Shown here: one piece after another, positions 42,296 to 52,470 of the stretch
Layout: each line of letters opens with the position of its first letter
Position numbering within the stretch: position 1 is the first letter of the stretch
Assembly (NCBI RefSeq): GCF_000224065.1
Contig: NZ_AFWT01000029.1
Location: forward strand, 1-58,336
Direction: 5' to 3'
Source of the DNA: Thiorhodococcus drewsii AZ1
GTDB lineage: Bacteria > Pseudomonadota > Gammaproteobacteria > Chromatiales > Chromatiaceae
Length of the DNA stretch: 58,336 nt
Position numbers and translations under genes: made by a program
Notes under the pieces: model-generated
What the model was told of the DNA's origin: nothing
The model's database searches: none
Seen by the model: the letters and a program-made list of their open reading frames with translations, nothing else

Positions 42296-44473
42296 ATGGA
42301 CGTCTCTCCTCTCCTCGATTCACTCAACGAACCCCAACGACAGGCGGTTTCCGCCAGTTCGGGCAACCTCTTGGTCCTGGCCGGTGCCGGCTCAGGAAAA
42401 ACCAGGGTTCTGGTCCATCGCATCGCCTGGTTGCTTCAGGTCGAGCAGGTACCTCAATGGAGCGTGCTGGCAGTGACCTTCACCAATAAGGCGGCGCGCG
42501 AGATGCGCAGCCGGATTGAGGAGATGCTTGGTACCCCGGTGGGGGGCATGTGGGTGGGAACCTTTCATGGCCTGACGCATCGCTTCCTGCGTGCGCACTG
42601 GCAGGACGCCAAATTGCCGCAACATTTCCAGATCATGGATTCGGACGATCAGTTCAGGTCGATCAAACGCATCCTGAAGGCGATGCAACTCGATGAGTCG
42701 CGCTGGCCGCCGCGCCAGGTTCAGGGCTTCATCAATAAGCAGAAGGACGAAGGTCTGAGACCGGCCCACCTGGATCCGGCCGGCGACTTCTTCATGGAGA
42801 AGATGGTCGAGGTCTATCGCCAATACGAAACCGCGCGGATCCAGGCCGGACTGTTGGATTTTGCCGACCTGCTGCTGACCGCACTCGAACTGTTGCGCGA
42901 TCGACCGGACATCCTGCATCACTATCAGCAGCGCTTTCGTCACATCCTGGTCGACGAGTTCCAGGACACCAACGCGATCCAGTACGCCTGGCTCCGATTG
43001 CTCGCGGGGACGAACGACAATCTCTTCGCCGTGGGCGACGACGACCAGTCCATCTACGGCTGGCGCGGGGCGCGGGTGGAGAATATCCAATCGTTCCAGC
43101 AGGACTATCCCAATACGCAAACGGTGCGCCTGGAACAGAACTATCGCTCGACCGGCAACATTCTCGCTGCGGCCAATGCGCTGATCGCGAACAATCCGAA
43201 CCGCTTGGGTAAGAACCTCTGGACCGACGGCTTAAATGGCGAGCCGATCCGTCGCTATACCGCCTTCAACGAGGTGGACGAGGCCCGATTCGTCGTCGAG
43301 CGGATCCACCGCTTCGTGCAGAGCGAGGGCATACGGCGCGACGCGTGCGCGATCCTCTATCGCACGACGGCCCAGTCGCGGCTCTTCGAGGAATCGCTGA
43401 TGCAGGCCGGGATCCCCTATCGGGTCTATGGCGGACTGCGATTCTTCGAACGAGCCGAGATTCGCGATGCGCTGGCCTATCTGCGGCTCGTCGCCAATCC
43501 GGACGACGATGTGGCCTTCGAGCGGGTGGTGAATACGCCAACCCGTGGCATTGGCGAACGCACGCTGGAGATCGTCCGCCAGCAGTCGCGCGAATCGCAC
43601 GTCTCGCTGTGGAAATCGGCCCATGACCTGATCCGCGCAGGCGGACTCGGGCCGCGCGCGAGCGGCGCATTGCGCCAGTTCCTCGAACTGATCCTGGGAC
43701 AACGTCAGGCCAGGGAGGACATGGATCTGGCCGCAACCGCCAATGCACTGATCGAGGCGACCGGGCTTCGAGACTTCTATCTCAAGAACAAGGACGGCAA
43801 GGGACAGGACCGAGTCGAGAACCTGGAACAGCTGGTCGATACGGTCGGCCGCTTTGAACAGGACCTGGATCAGGAGGAAGGCGACCCGCTGGGTGCCTTC
43901 CTCGCCCATGCCGCACTGGAGGCCGGCGAGACACAGGCCGACGCGAACGAAGACAGCGTCCAGCTCATGACGCTGCATAGCGCCAAGGGATTGGAGTTTC
44001 CCGTCGTCTTTCTGGTCGGGCTCGAAGAGGGACTCTTTCCGCACAGTCTGTCGGCGGAGGATCCCGACCGGCTCGAAGAGGAGCGGCGTCTCTGCTATGT
44101 CGGCATGACCCGCGCCATGCGGCAGCTCTTCGTCACCCATGCCGAGAGCCGTCGTCTCTATGGACGCGAAGACCATCCGGCTCCCTCGCGCTTCCTGCGC
44201 GAGTTGCCCGTCCATCTGCTGGAGGAGGTCCGCGCCGCTGGCATGGCTCGGCGCAATCCGGCACCGGCCGCCAAACTGGCCGGTCAGCCCGGCGCTGCGG
44301 CGGCGGGTGGCTTCCAGCTCGGTCAGCGTGTGCGTCATCCCAAGTTCGGCGAGGGCGTGGTCCTCAACAGCGAGGGCAGCGGGACCAACGCTCGAATCCA
44401 GGTCAATTTTCAGAATGCCGGAGCCAAATGGCTGGTGCTCGCCTATGCTCGATTGGAGTCCGCCAGCGTTTGA
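42296..44473 (+). CDS. uvrD: DNA helicase II (UvrD)
   Basis: This 725-residue superfamily 1A 3'-5' helicase acts in mismatch and nucleotide-excision repair. Motifs in order are LAGAGSGKTRVL (I), FTNKAAREM (Ia), GTFHGLTHRFLR, VDEFQDTN (II), GDDDQSIYGWRGA (III), LEQNYRST (IV), LMTLHSAKGLEFPVVFLVGL (V) and CYVGMTRA (VI). The C-terminus has the Tudor-like segment GQRVRHPKFGEGVVLNSEGS that contacts RNA polymerase in UvrD/PcrA. The length and GFDDQ-like motif III favour UvrD over Rep. It starts just after the candidate origin region. Confidence 0.95.
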   Translation: MDVSPLLDSLNEPQRQAVSASSGNLLVLAGAGSGKTRVLVHRIAWLLQVEQVPQWSVLAVTFTNKAAREMRSRIEEMLGTPVGGMWVGTFHGLTHRFLRAHWQDAKLPQHFQIMDSDDQFRSIKRILKAMQLDESRWPPRQVQGFINKQKDEGLRPAHLDPAGDFFMEKMVEVYRQYETARIQAGLLDFADLLLTALELLRDRPDILHHYQQRFRHILVDEFQDTNAIQYAWLRLLAGTNDNLFAVGDDDQSIYGWRGARVENIQSFQQDYPNTQTVRLEQNYRSTGNILAAANALIANNPNRLGKNLWTDGLNGEPIRRYTAFNEVDEARFVVERIHRFVQSEGIRRDACAILYRTTAQSRLFEESLMQAGIPYRVYGGLRFFERAEIRDALAYLRLVANPDDDVAFERVVNTPTRGIGERTLEIVRQQSRESHVSLWKSAHDLIRAGGLGPRASGALRQFLELILGQRQAREDMDLAATANALIEATGLRDFYLKNKDGKGQDRVENLEQLVDTVGRFEQDLDQEEGDPLGAFLAHAALEAGETQADANEDSVQLMTLHSAKGLEFPVVFLVGLEEGLFPHSLSAEDPDRLEEERRLCYVGMTRAMRQLFVTHAESRRLYGREDHPAPSRFLRELPVHLLEEVRAAGMARRNPAPAAKLAGQPGAAAAGGFQLGQRVRHPKFGEGVVLNSEGSGTNARIQVNFQNAGAKWLVLAYARLESASV

Positions 44474-44607
44474 GGAAGGCGTTTTACTGAAGGCGGTGCA
44501 GGATCCCGCCGACACTTCATTGGATCCCGATCGATGCGCGGCCCCGTTTGTGGGTCGATCGATCGAGGATTTTTTCGATCAACAACCCTGCGGCGTTCGC
44601 CTAAATC

Positions 44608-45822
44608 ATGTCCAACCCTGAAAACTTCGAAGATCTACTGAAAGAATTCGACCAAACCCATCCAGGCTCACAGCAGGCCGAACCGGCGCCGGGCGAGAAG
44701 GTGCGTGGCGCATTGATCGCGATCGGCGAGGACTATGCGTTCGTGAACCTCGGCGCCAAATCGGAGGGTCGGATCGACCTCTCGGAGCTCAAGGATGCCG
44801 AGGGCGAACTCAAGTATGGGGTCGGCGACGAAATCGAGACCCTGGTAACCGGCAAGGATGAAGAGAGCGGCATGTTGCTGCTCGGCAATCAGCATGGACA
44901 CAAGTTCCACGGCATTCATGAGGTCGAGCAGGCATTTCGTCAGGGATTGCCCGTGCAAGGGAATGTCAGCGCGGCCGTCAAGGGTGGGCTGGAGGTTCTC
45001 ATCGCCGGGGTACGGGCCTTCTGCCCCGCCTCTCAGGCGGATCTGCGCTTCATTGAAGATCTGAGCGAATTCGTCGGCCAGAAGCTGGACTTCAAGGTCA
45101 CCAAGTTCGAGGGCGGACGCCGGCCCAATCTCGTCGTGTCGCGCCGCGCATTGCTTGAGGAACAGCAGCAGATCCTGGCCGAGCAGACCCGTGCCCAGCT
45201 CAAGGAAGGGGTTGTCATGTCCGGTGTGATCACCTCGCTCAAGGACTATGGCGCCTTCGTCGATCTCGGCGGTCTGGAAGGCATGATCCATATCAGCGAG
45301 CTGGCCTTCGGTCACGTCAGACACCCCAAGGAGATCTTGCAGGTTGGCCAAACGGTCGAGGTCAGCGTGCTGCGGATCGAACCGGCGACCGATGCCAAGA
45401 AGCGCGAAAAGATCGCGCTCTCCATTCGCGCCTTGAGCCGCGATCCTTGGCTCGACGCGGTGGAATCGTTTCCGGTCGGGACTCGGGTCAAGGGCAAGGT
45501 CTCGCGTTTGCAGACCTTTGGTGCCTTCGTCGAGCTGGCACCCGGCATCGACGGACTGGTCCATATCAGCGAGCTGGGCGCCGGACGCCGCGTCAATCAT
45601 CCGAGCGAGGTGCTCAATCCGGGCGACGAGGTGCTGGCCACGGTTCTCGGCGTCGACCTCGAACGCCACCGTATCAGCCTGAGCCTCGATGAAAACCGCG
45701 AGTCGGGTGAGGTGCAAGAGTCTATCGCCGCGTCGGTTCGCAAGACTCAAGAGCCGGCGCCCGAAAAGACGCTCGGCAGCTTCGGCGAGTTGCTGAAGGA
45801 GACCCTGCGGCAACAGCGTTGA
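44608..45822 (+). CDS. S1-repeat RNA-binding protein
   Basis: The 404-residue protein contains four S1 (OB-fold) domains at about 28-92, 105-180, 198-273 and 285-360. The last two are the most typical (VMSGVITSLKDYGAFVDLGG, LEGMIHISELAFGH; VKGKVSRLQTFGAFVELAPG, IDGLVHISELG). Ribosomal protein S1 of proteobacteria has six S1 domains and about 560 residues, so this is an S1-like paralogue rather than the ribosomal protein. It probably binds single-stranded RNA. It lies 134 bp after uvrD. Confidence 0.88.
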   Translation: MSNPENFEDLLKEFDQTHPGSQQAEPAPGEKVRGALIAIGEDYAFVNLGAKSEGRIDLSELKDAEGELKYGVGDEIETLVTGKDEESGMLLLGNQHGHKFHGIHEVEQAFRQGLPVQGNVSAAVKGGLEVLIAGVRAFCPASQADLRFIEDLSEFVGQKLDFKVTKFEGGRRPNLVVSRRALLEEQQQILAEQTRAQLKEGVVMSGVITSLKDYGAFVDLGGLEGMIHISELAFGHVRHPKEILQVGQTVEVSVLRIEPATDAKKREKIALSIRALSRDPWLDAVESFPVGTRVKGKVSRLQTFGAFVELAPGIDGLVHISELGAGRRVNHPSEVLNPGDEVLATVLGVDLERHRISLSLDENRESGEVQESIAASVRKTQEPAPEKTLGSFGELLKETLRQQR

Positions 45823-45883
45823 TCGATGCGATTTGAGCGCAGCCAGGGTGTGGCCGCTCGGATCGCGGTGTCTGGGGCGCGAG

Positions 45884-46969
45884 ATGCGACGCCGTGATTT
45901 CATCCGAGGAATGGGTGCCGGTTCCCTAACCCTGGGAGCCGCCGCAACCACCCTGAGCACGCCTCTGGGCGAGCCGCAGTTCCATTGGACGATGGTCACC
46001 ACCTGGCCGAGGAATTTCCCCGGCCTCGGTACGGGGGCCAATCGGCTGGCCGAGAGCATCGTCGCCATGAGCGGCGGACGGATCGCGATCAGCGTCCATG
46101 GGGCGGGCGATTTAGTGCCGGCCTATGACGTGTTCGAAGCGGTCTCCAAAGGCAAAGCGGACATGGGACATGGGTCCGCCATTTACTGGAAAGACAAGAG
46201 CCCCGCGATTCCCTTCTTCTCCAGCATCCCATTTGGGATGACGGCCTCCCAGGCCAATGGCTGGCTCTATCATGGTGGCGGTCTGGATCTTTGGACAGAG
46301 GTTTACGACCCATTCGGCCTGATTCCAATGCCGGTTGGCAATACGGGAATCCAGATGGGCGGATGGTTCAACAAGGAGATCCGCACGACCGCCGATTTCG
46401 ACGGGTTGAAGATGCGTATCCCTGGATTGGGCGCCGAGGTCTTGGCACGCGCTGGCGGACACCCCATAGATCTGCCCGGCAAGGCCTTGCTCGGAGCCTT
46501 GAAGGACGGCTCGCTCGATGCCGCAGAATGGGTTGGTCCCTACAATGACCTGGCCTTCGGACTCTACAAGGCCGCCAAGTATTATTACTACCCGAGCTGG
46601 CAGGAGCCGGCCACCGTCATGGAGGCCATTATCAACCGACGCAGTTACGAGGCCCTGTCGCCCGATCTCCAGGCGATCGTCATGCATGCCTGCAAGGCAG
46701 CGAATCAGGATATGCTGGCTGAGTACAGCGCCCGGAATCCAGTTGCGCTACAGACGCTGGTGAGCCGGTTCGGGGTCGAGTTGAGACGTTTCCCGGATGC
46801 GGTTATCGACAGGCTTCGCTCACTGTCCGCGAAGGTCTTGGAGGAACGCGTCTCCAAGGACGAACTTGCCGCGCGGGTACATGCCTCCTATCGCAAGTTC
46901 CAGCTCCAATCGTTGGAATGGGCTGCGATTGACGATGCGACCCGCAGCATGAGGGATGGTCTTCTGTGA
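45884..46969 (+). CDS. TRAP transporter substrate-binding protein, Tat-exported, orphan
   Basis: The 361-residue DctP-family periplasmic binding protein has a twin-arginine signal (MRRRDFIRG, then a hydrophobic AGSLTLGAAA). Family segments are ADMGHGSAIYWKDKSPAIPF, NTGIQMGGWFNKEIRTTADF, GLKMRIPGLGAEVLARAGG (with the ligand-binding Arg) and SLDAAEWVGPYND. Related proteins (TakP type) bind 2-oxo acids or similar organic acids. There are no DctQ/DctM membrane genes next to it; instead it is coupled to hemW by a GTGA overlap. The start at ATG 45884 preserves the Tat signal; a longer frame from 45833 would bury it. Confidence 0.9.
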   Translation: MRRRDFIRGMGAGSLTLGAAATTLSTPLGEPQFHWTMVTTWPRNFPGLGTGANRLAESIVAMSGGRIAISVHGAGDLVPAYDVFEAVSKGKADMGHGSAIYWKDKSPAIPFFSSIPFGMTASQANGWLYHGGGLDLWTEVYDPFGLIPMPVGNTGIQMGGWFNKEIRTTADFDGLKMRIPGLGAEVLARAGGHPIDLPGKALLGALKDGSLDAAEWVGPYNDLAFGLYKAAKYYYYPSWQEPATVMEAIINRRSYEALSPDLQAIVMHACKAANQDMLAEYSARNPVALQTLVSRFGVELRRFPDAVIDRLRSLSAKVLEERVSKDELAARVHASYRKFQLQSLEWAAIDDATRSMRDGLL

Positions 46970-48153
46970 CCAGTTCGGAACCGGGCCTGACTCGGGAGCT
47001 TCCGCCGCTCGCACTCTATGTCCATGTCCCCTGGTGTCTTCGCAAGTGTCCTTACTGCGACTTCAATTCACATGCAGCGGGCCGAAATCCCCCCTTCGAT
47101 CGCTATGTGGACCGGCTGCTCGCCGATCTCGATCGGGAACTCGAGCGCCTGTCCGATTCACGTCGTCTGGCATCCATCTTCATCGGAGGAGGAACGCCAA
47201 GCCTGCTGCCGGGGGGGCTGGTTCAACGTCTGCTGGACGGGGTTCGAGCGCGAATCGCATTGGACGAAGCGGTCGAGATCACGCTGGAGGCGAATCCTGG
47301 AACCACGGACGCCGCCCATTTCGCCCGCTACGGCGAGGCGGGCGTCAACCGACTGTCCATCGGTGTCCAGAGTCTGTCTGCCATTCAGTTGAACCGACTC
47401 GGGCGCATCCACGATCCGCAACAGGCCAGGGACACGGTCGCCTTGGCACGTCGAGCGGGCTTTCGCAACCTCAATCTGGATATGATGTTCGCCCTGCCAG
47501 ACCAGGGGCTTGCCGAGGCCGCAACCGATCTGGAGGCACTGATCGATCTGGGTCCAGATCACATCTCCTACTATCAGCTGACGCTTGAGCCGCATACGGG
47601 ATTCCATGCGGATCCACCGTCGCTTCCCGAGTCGGATCTTGCGGCCGACATGGCGGAGCAGGGAGCCGAGCGTCTCGAAACGGCAGGGTTCGGGCGCTAC
47701 GAGGTCTCCGCCTATGCCCAGCCAGGGAAACGCTGCCGCCACAACCTGAACTACTGGGAGTTCGGCGACTATCTGGGAATCGGGGCCGGTGCCCATGGCA
47801 AGATTTCGCGGCGATCGAGCAAGGGTCTCGCGATTCGGCGCAACGAGAAGATTTCCGATCCTCGATGCTATGTGGACGAGGCCCCAGACGCCATGCTCGC
47901 CTCGGAGCGCGAACTCTCGGATGCGGATCGTATCTTCGAATTCGCGCTCAATGCCTTCCGTCTCACTCAGGGGTTTCCGCGTGCATCGTTCGCCCAACGA
48001 ACCGGGATCGATTGGTCGCGATGCGCTGCATTGATGGATGAGGCGGTTGGCAAAGGCTTGGTCGAACTGGACTCGGACAGGGTTCGTCCAACCCCCAGGG
48101 GATGCGCTTTCCTGGATGATTTGATCGCACTCTTCACACCTGTAACGGAATAA
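46966..48153 (+). CDS. hemW: HemW, radical SAM heme chaperone
   Basis: The 395-residue radical SAM protein has the cluster motif C-x3-C-x2-C in [16 protein letters not shown], preceded by ALYVHVP. Further HemW marks are [34 protein letters not shown] and [20 protein letters not shown]. HemW was long misnamed oxygen-independent coproporphyrinogen oxidase; it lacks the additional Cys of HemN. Translation starts at a GTG overlapping the stop of the TRAP gene. Confidence 0.93.
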   Translation: MTSSEPGLTRELPPLALYVHVPWCLRKCPYCDFNSHAAGRNPPFDRYVDRLLADLDRELERLSDSRRLASIFIGGGTPSLLPGGLVQRLLDGVRARIALDEAVEITLEANPGTTDAAHFARYGEAGVNRLSIGVQSLSAIQLNRLGRIHDPQQARDTVALARRAGFRNLNLDMMFALPDQGLAEAATDLEALIDLGPDHISYYQLTLEPHTGFHADPPSLPESDLAADMAEQGAERLETAGFGRYEVSAYAQPGKRCRHNLNYWEFGDYLGIGAGAHGKISRRSSKGLAIRRNEKISDPRCYVDEAPDAMLASERELSDADRIFEFALNAFRLTQGFPRASFAQRTGIDWSRCAALMDEAVGKGLVELDSDRVRPTPRGCAFLDDLIALFTPVTE

Positions 48154-48253
48154 GTCATACGCGAATGTCAACAGGGAGTTGCAGCCGGGTGCTGGCAGTG
48201 GTAGCTTTGCGGGTTTTACAAGAATTCCACAGCCTAAGTGGCAAAAGGTCATC

Positions 48254-48454
48254 ATGAAAGAAGGCATCCACCCGCAGTATTCCGAGGTGAAGGTGGTCTG
48301 CAGCTGCGGTAACGAGTTCACGACTTGTTCCACCAAAGCCGAGGGCATGCACGTGGAGGTTTGCTCCGCGTGTCACCCCTTTTACACCGGTAAGCAAAAG
48401 GTCCTGGACACCGCTGGTCGCGTCGACAAATTCCGTCGCAAGTACGCCCGCTAA
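48254..48454 (+). CDS. rpmE: Ribosomal protein L31 (zinc-binding type)
   Basis: The 66-residue protein starts [20 protein letters not shown]. Cysteines in CSCGNEF and [14 protein letters not shown] identify the zinc-containing C+ form. AAAGGT precedes the ATG by six bases. It is the single-copy ribosomal gene of the window and lies between hemW and the malic enzyme gene. Confidence 0.96.
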   Translation: MKEGIHPQYSEVKVVCSCGNEFTTCSTKAEGMHVEVCSACHPFYTGKQKVLDTAGRVDKFRRKYAR

Positions 48455-48764
48455 ACCAGCCCGGCGGACAGCGCCTCGGCAGGACGTGCGGCGGTTCCGT
48501 TCCATCGGAGCCCCGCGCATAGACTGGCGATAGAATCGCCCTCCCCAATACGCACGTCGTCTTGGGTCCATCCCTCAGTGGAGCCCCATCGTTTGACTCG
48601 CCGAATCCGGTGAGCGGATGATCGGAGCCTGCTGAGTTTTGCGTGCGCGAAAGATCCTGTACCGAACCCCAGGGTTTCGCAGCATGCCAGGCGGATGAAC
48701 CCTTCGTCCCCGATCGCTCGCCGGCCAGCCGGCGATTGCCCGAGCATCATCAACGGAGATCACC
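48455..48764. other. Intergenic region with an inverted repeat before the malic enzyme gene
   Basis: No gene is supported in these 310 bp. A perfect inverted repeat TCGCCGGC-ca-GCCGGCGA lies at 48718-48735, 29 bp before the GTG start of the malic enzyme, and a smaller one GGCGAT-aga-ATCGCC at 48526-48540. The first could be an operator or a leader hairpin. Confidence 0.5.
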
Positions 48765-50027
48765 GTGACCGACCCCGAGAGTTTTGCCCACCCAGACGCC
48801 GATTTGAACCGCCAGGCATTGGTCTATCACGCCGAGCCTCGCCCCGGGAAGACGGGGATCGCGGTCACCAAGCCGGCGGAGACCCAACGGGATCTGTCGC
48901 TCGCCTACACGCCCGGTGTGGCCGAGCCCGTGCGTCAAATCCAGGCGGATCCGCAGAATGCCTATCGCTACACCAACAAGGGCAATCTGGTTGCGGTCAT
49001 CACCGACGGAACGGCGGTGCTCGGGTTGGGCGATGTCGGCGGACTCGCCGGTAAGCCGGTGATGGAAGGCAAGGCGGTGCTCTTCAAGCACTTCGCCGAT
49101 ATCGACTGCTTCGACATCGAGGTGCACGCGAAGCGTCCGCAGGAGTTCATCGAGACCGTGATGCGCATCGCCCCGACCTTCGGTGGCATCAATCTCGAGG
49201 ACATCGCCGCTCCGCACTGTTTCGAGATCGAGCAGGCCCTGATCGAGCAGCTCGACATCCCCGTGTTCCACGACGATCAGCACGGCACGGCGATCATCAT
49301 CGCGGCGGGCCTGTTGAACGCGCTCGAACTCCAGGGCAAATCGATCGAAGAGGCACGCATTGTGGTGCTGGGCGCGGGAGCGGCCGGAATCGCGGCCATT
49401 CGACTGTTGATGAGCCTGGGCGCGCATCGCAACAACATCTTCTGTATCGACCGCCAGGGTGTCATTCATTTGGGACGCAAGGATCTCAACCCCTACAAGT
49501 TCGGGGTCGCGGCCGACACGGAGAAACGCACCCTCGCGGATGCGATGGACGGTGCCGATGTCTTCATCGGCGTTTCCGGTCCCGATCTGGTCTCGGCCGA
49601 GATGTTGGCCTCCATGGCGCCACGTCCTGTAGTGTTCGCGCTCTCCAATCCAGTACCCGAGGTCCGTCCGGACCTGGCCAAGTCGGTGCGCGACGATTTG
49701 ATTATGGCCACGGGCCGATCCGATTATCCGAATCAGATCAACAATGTTCTGGGGTTCCCCTTCATCTTTCGCGGTGCCCTGGACGTGCGTGCCTCGCGCA
49801 TCAACGATGATATGCAGATCGCCGCAGTCGAGGCGCTGCGCGCGCTCGCGCACGAACCCGTTCCGGCCGAGGTGCTGGCCGCATACGAGGTCACGGAGCT
49901 GAGTTTCGGGCCCGACTACATCATTCCGAAGCCCTTCGATCCGCGTCTGCGCGAGCGGGTGCCGAGCGCCGTTTCGCGTGCCGCCGTCGCCAGTGGTGTT
50001 GCCCGGATCCCCTACTCCGGCGCATGA
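48765..50027 (+). CDS. Malic enzyme (decarboxylating malate dehydrogenase)
   Basis: The 420-residue enzyme converts malate to pyruvate and CO2 with NAD(P)+. Segments are [37 protein letters not shown], the metal-binding [19 protein letters not shown] and the Rossmann motif [16 protein letters not shown]. It matches the N-terminal domain of MaeB but lacks the phosphotransacetylase-like C-terminal half, so it is the short type. The GTG start has GGAG seven bases upstream. It begins a run of three malate/citrate genes on the same strand. Confidence 0.93.
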   Translation: MTDPESFAHPDADLNRQALVYHAEPRPGKTGIAVTKPAETQRDLSLAYTPGVAEPVRQIQADPQNAYRYTNKGNLVAVITDGTAVLGLGDVGGLAGKPVMEGKAVLFKHFADIDCFDIEVHAKRPQEFIETVMRIAPTFGGINLEDIAAPHCFEIEQALIEQLDIPVFHDDQHGTAIIIAAGLLNALELQGKSIEEARIVVLGAGAAGIAAIRLLMSLGAHRNNIFCIDRQGVIHLGRKDLNPYKFGVAADTEKRTLADAMDGADVFIGVSGPDLVSAEMLASMAPRPVVFALSNPVPEVRPDLAKSVRDDLIMATGRSDYPNQINNVLGFPFIFRGALDVRASRINDDMQIAAVEALRALAHEPVPAEVLAAYEVTELSFGPDYIIPKPFDPRLRERVPSAVSRAAVASGVARIPYSGA

Positions 50028-50140
50028 TCCGCCACACGTAAAAATAGGACTCGGGGTCGTCGCCGGCCTCCGCAAGCGCAGAAAGATAGGCCCCGGGGTT
50101 TCCTTGGCTGTCATTCATCAGAGACCGGAGAAACAGCGAC

Positions 50141-51073
50141 GTGAAGAAGATCACCATCGTAGGCGCTGGCCGGGTCGGCGAGACAACGGCCCAGATTCTG
50201 GCGGAAGAGGAACTCTGCCGCGAGGTTGCGCTCTTCGACGTGCGCGAGGATGTGCCCGAGGGAATTGCGCTCGATATCGTCCAGACCGCCCCGTTCTTCG
50301 AGTTCGACTGCGCGGTGCATGGGAGCAACGATCCGCGCATACTGAAGGATTCGGACCTGGTCATCGTCGCGGCCGGTTTTCCGCGCAAGCCGGGCATGTC
50401 GCGCGCGGACGTGTTGGAAAGCAATATCCGCGTCATCGACGAGGTCACCGACCACATCATGGCCTATGCCCCCGAGACCATGGTGCTCATGGTCTCGAAT
50501 CCGGTCGATACCCTGACCTATCGTGTCGCTCAGCGCACAGGCTGGAGCCGCAATCGGGTGTTCGGCCAGGCCGGGGTGCTCGATGCCTCGCGGATGGCGA
50601 GCTTCATCGCCCAGGAGACGGGCTTCTCTGCCCGGGATATCACCACCATGGTGCTCGGCGGTCACGGCGACACCATGGTGCCGGTTCCGCGTTTCTGCAC
50701 CATCAACGGGGTTCCTCTTTCCTATTTTCTGCCCGAGGATCGCGTCGAGGCGATCATGGAACGCACCCGTAAAGGCGGCGCCGAGATTCTCGCGCTACGC
50801 AAGAATTCGAGCGCCTATGACGCGCCCGGCGCAGCAGTCGCCGCCATGGTCGATGCCATCGTCAACAACCGTCGGCGTCTGCTGCCCTGTGTGGCACTGT
50901 TGGAGGGGGAGTATGGCGAGGCGGATATCGCGATGGGTGTTCCCTGCGTCCTCGGCGAAAAGGGCGTGGAATCGATCCTCGAACTCGAACTGAACGAACG
51001 CGAACAGGCCGACTTTACCCAATCGGCTAATGCCGTGCGCTCCGAGATCGAGCGTTTGCGCGACATCCAATGA
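50141..51073 (+). CDS. mdh: Malate dehydrogenase (LDH-like type)
   Basis: The 310-residue NAD-dependent enzyme interconverts malate and oxaloacetate. The Rossmann motif is ITIVGAGRVGETTAQILAEE. The active-site loop FPRKPGMSRADV carries the Arg that selects malate over lactate. The catalytic His is in GGHGDTMVPVP. It belongs to the LDH-like MDH group common in bacteria with reductive or phototrophic lifestyles. The start is GTG 50141. Confidence 0.95.
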   Translation: MKKITIVGAGRVGETTAQILAEEELCREVALFDVREDVPEGIALDIVQTAPFFEFDCAVHGSNDPRILKDSDLVIVAAGFPRKPGMSRADVLESNIRVIDEVTDHIMAYAPETMVLMVSNPVDTLTYRVAQRTGWSRNRVFGQAGVLDASRMASFIAQETGFSARDITTMVLGGHGDTMVPVPRFCTINGVPLSYFLPEDRVEAIMERTRKGGAEILALRKNSSAYDAPGAAVAAMVDAIVNNRRRLLPCVALLEGEYGEADIAMGVPCVLGEKGVESILELELNEREQADFTQSANAVRSEIERLRDIQ

Positions 51074-51174
51074 CTCGCCAGCCGGCGCACATCAGACTCG
51101 AAACCCAACACTACTAGCTGCCGCGCAGGTGCATATGCGTGTGCATCTCCGCCAGCGTGGCCAGGAGCGAGCTT

Positions 51175-52470
51175 ATGTCGAACGAAACCATTACGATCAC
51201 CAACAATGCCACCGGAGAGCAGCACGAATTCCCGCTGAGGGCCGGAACCCTGGGGCCGATGTCGGTCGACATCTCGTCACTTTACAAAGAGGCGGGCATC
51301 TTCACCTACGACCCGGGCTTCATGTCCACGGCGAGTTGCAACAGCGCCATCACCTATATCGATGGCGAAAAGGGGATCCTGCTCTATCGGGGGTATCCGA
51401 TCGAGCAGCTGGCGACCAAGGCGAGCTTTCTCGAGGTCGCCTATCTGCTGCTCTATGGCGATCTGCCGGACGAAAAGGCGTTGGTCGGGTTCGAGCACCT
51501 CATCACCCGCCACACCATGCTCAACGAGAACCTGAAGAATTTCCTCAACGGGTTCCATTACGATGCCCATCCGATGGCGATGCTGGTCGGCGTGGTCGGC
51601 TCGCTCTCCGCCTTCTATCATGATTCGCTGAGTGTCAACGATCCGCGTCATCGCGAGATCTCAGCACATCGCCTCATCGCCAAGTTGCCGACGATCGCGG
51701 CCGTCGCCTACAAGCACAGCATTGGCGAGCCCATCATGTATCCGCGCAACGATCTGCGGTATTGCGCGAATTTCCTGCACATGATGTTCGCCACGCCCTG
51801 CGAGGACTACAAGCCGGGCCTGATCGCCGAAAAGGCGATGAACCTGCTCTTCATCCTCCATGCCGATCACGAGCAGAATGCCAGCACCTCCACTGTCCGT
51901 TTGGCTGGCAGTTCCGGGGCCAATCCGTTCGCCTGCATCGCGGCTGGGATCGCCTCGCTGTGGGGGCCGGCCCACGGCGGCGCCAACGAGGCCGTTCTCG
52001 ACATGTTGCTGGAGATCGGCGACGTCAAGAACGTGCAGCGCTACATCGAGAAGGCCAAGGACAAGGACGATCCATTCCGCCTGATGGGCTTCGGTCACCG
52101 GGTCTACAAGAACTACGATCCGCGTGCCAAGATCATCCGCGAGGTCTGCCACCAGGTGCTCGACGAACTCGCCGATGCCAACAACCCCCTGTTCGAATTG
52201 GCGATGAAGCTGGAGGAAATCGCGCTCAGCGACGAGTATTTCGTCGAGCGCAAGCTCTATCCGAACGTCGACTTCTATTCAGGCATCATCTATCAGGCGC
52301 TCGGCATTCCACGCAACATGTTCACGGTCATGTTCGCCGTCGCGCGTACCGTCGGCTGGGTCTCTCACTGGCTGGAGATGATGTCCGATTCCAACAACCG
52401 TATCGGTCGACCCAGACAGATCTATCGTGGGCCGACGCAACGGGACTATTTGCCGATCTCGAAGCGATAG
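51175..52470 (+). CDS. gltA: Citrate synthase (type II)
   Basis: The 431-residue enzyme condenses acetyl-CoA and oxaloacetate. Catalytic residues are seen in [10 protein letters not shown] (His), [14 protein letters not shown] (His) and YPNVDFYSG (Asp). The N-terminal beta domain ([20 protein letters not shown]) marks the hexameric gram-negative type that is usually NADH-inhibited. AGGAG lies eight bases before ATG 51175. Its 3' end overlaps the convergent gene at 52446 by 25 bases. Confidence 0.96.
   Translation: MSNETITITNNATGEQHEFPLRAGTLGPMSVDISSLYKEAGIFTYDPGFMSTASCNSAITYIDGEKGILLYRGYPIEQLATKASFLEVAYLLLYGDLPDEKALVGFEHLITRHTMLNENLKNFLNGFHYDAHPMAMLVGVVGSLSAFYHDSLSVNDPRHREISAHRLIAKLPTIAAVAYKHSIGEPIMYPRNDLRYCANFLHMMFATPCEDYKPGLIAEKAMNLLFILHADHEQNASTSTVRLAGSSGANPFACIAAGIASLWGPAHGGANEAVLDMLLEIGDVKNVQRYIEKAKDKDDPFRLMGFGHRVYKNYDPRAKIIREVCHQVLDELADANNPLFELAMKLEEIALSDEYFVERKLYPNVDFYSGIIYQALGIPRNMFTVMFAVARTVGWVSHWLEMMSDSNNRIGRPRQIYRGPTQRDYLPISKR

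Noticed and set aside
44474-44607. Possible terminator in the uvrD to S1-protein gap (GATCGA repeats and T6)
   Set aside because: The GATCGA pairing is weak and the T-run lies within the loop side, so a real terminator is not supported.
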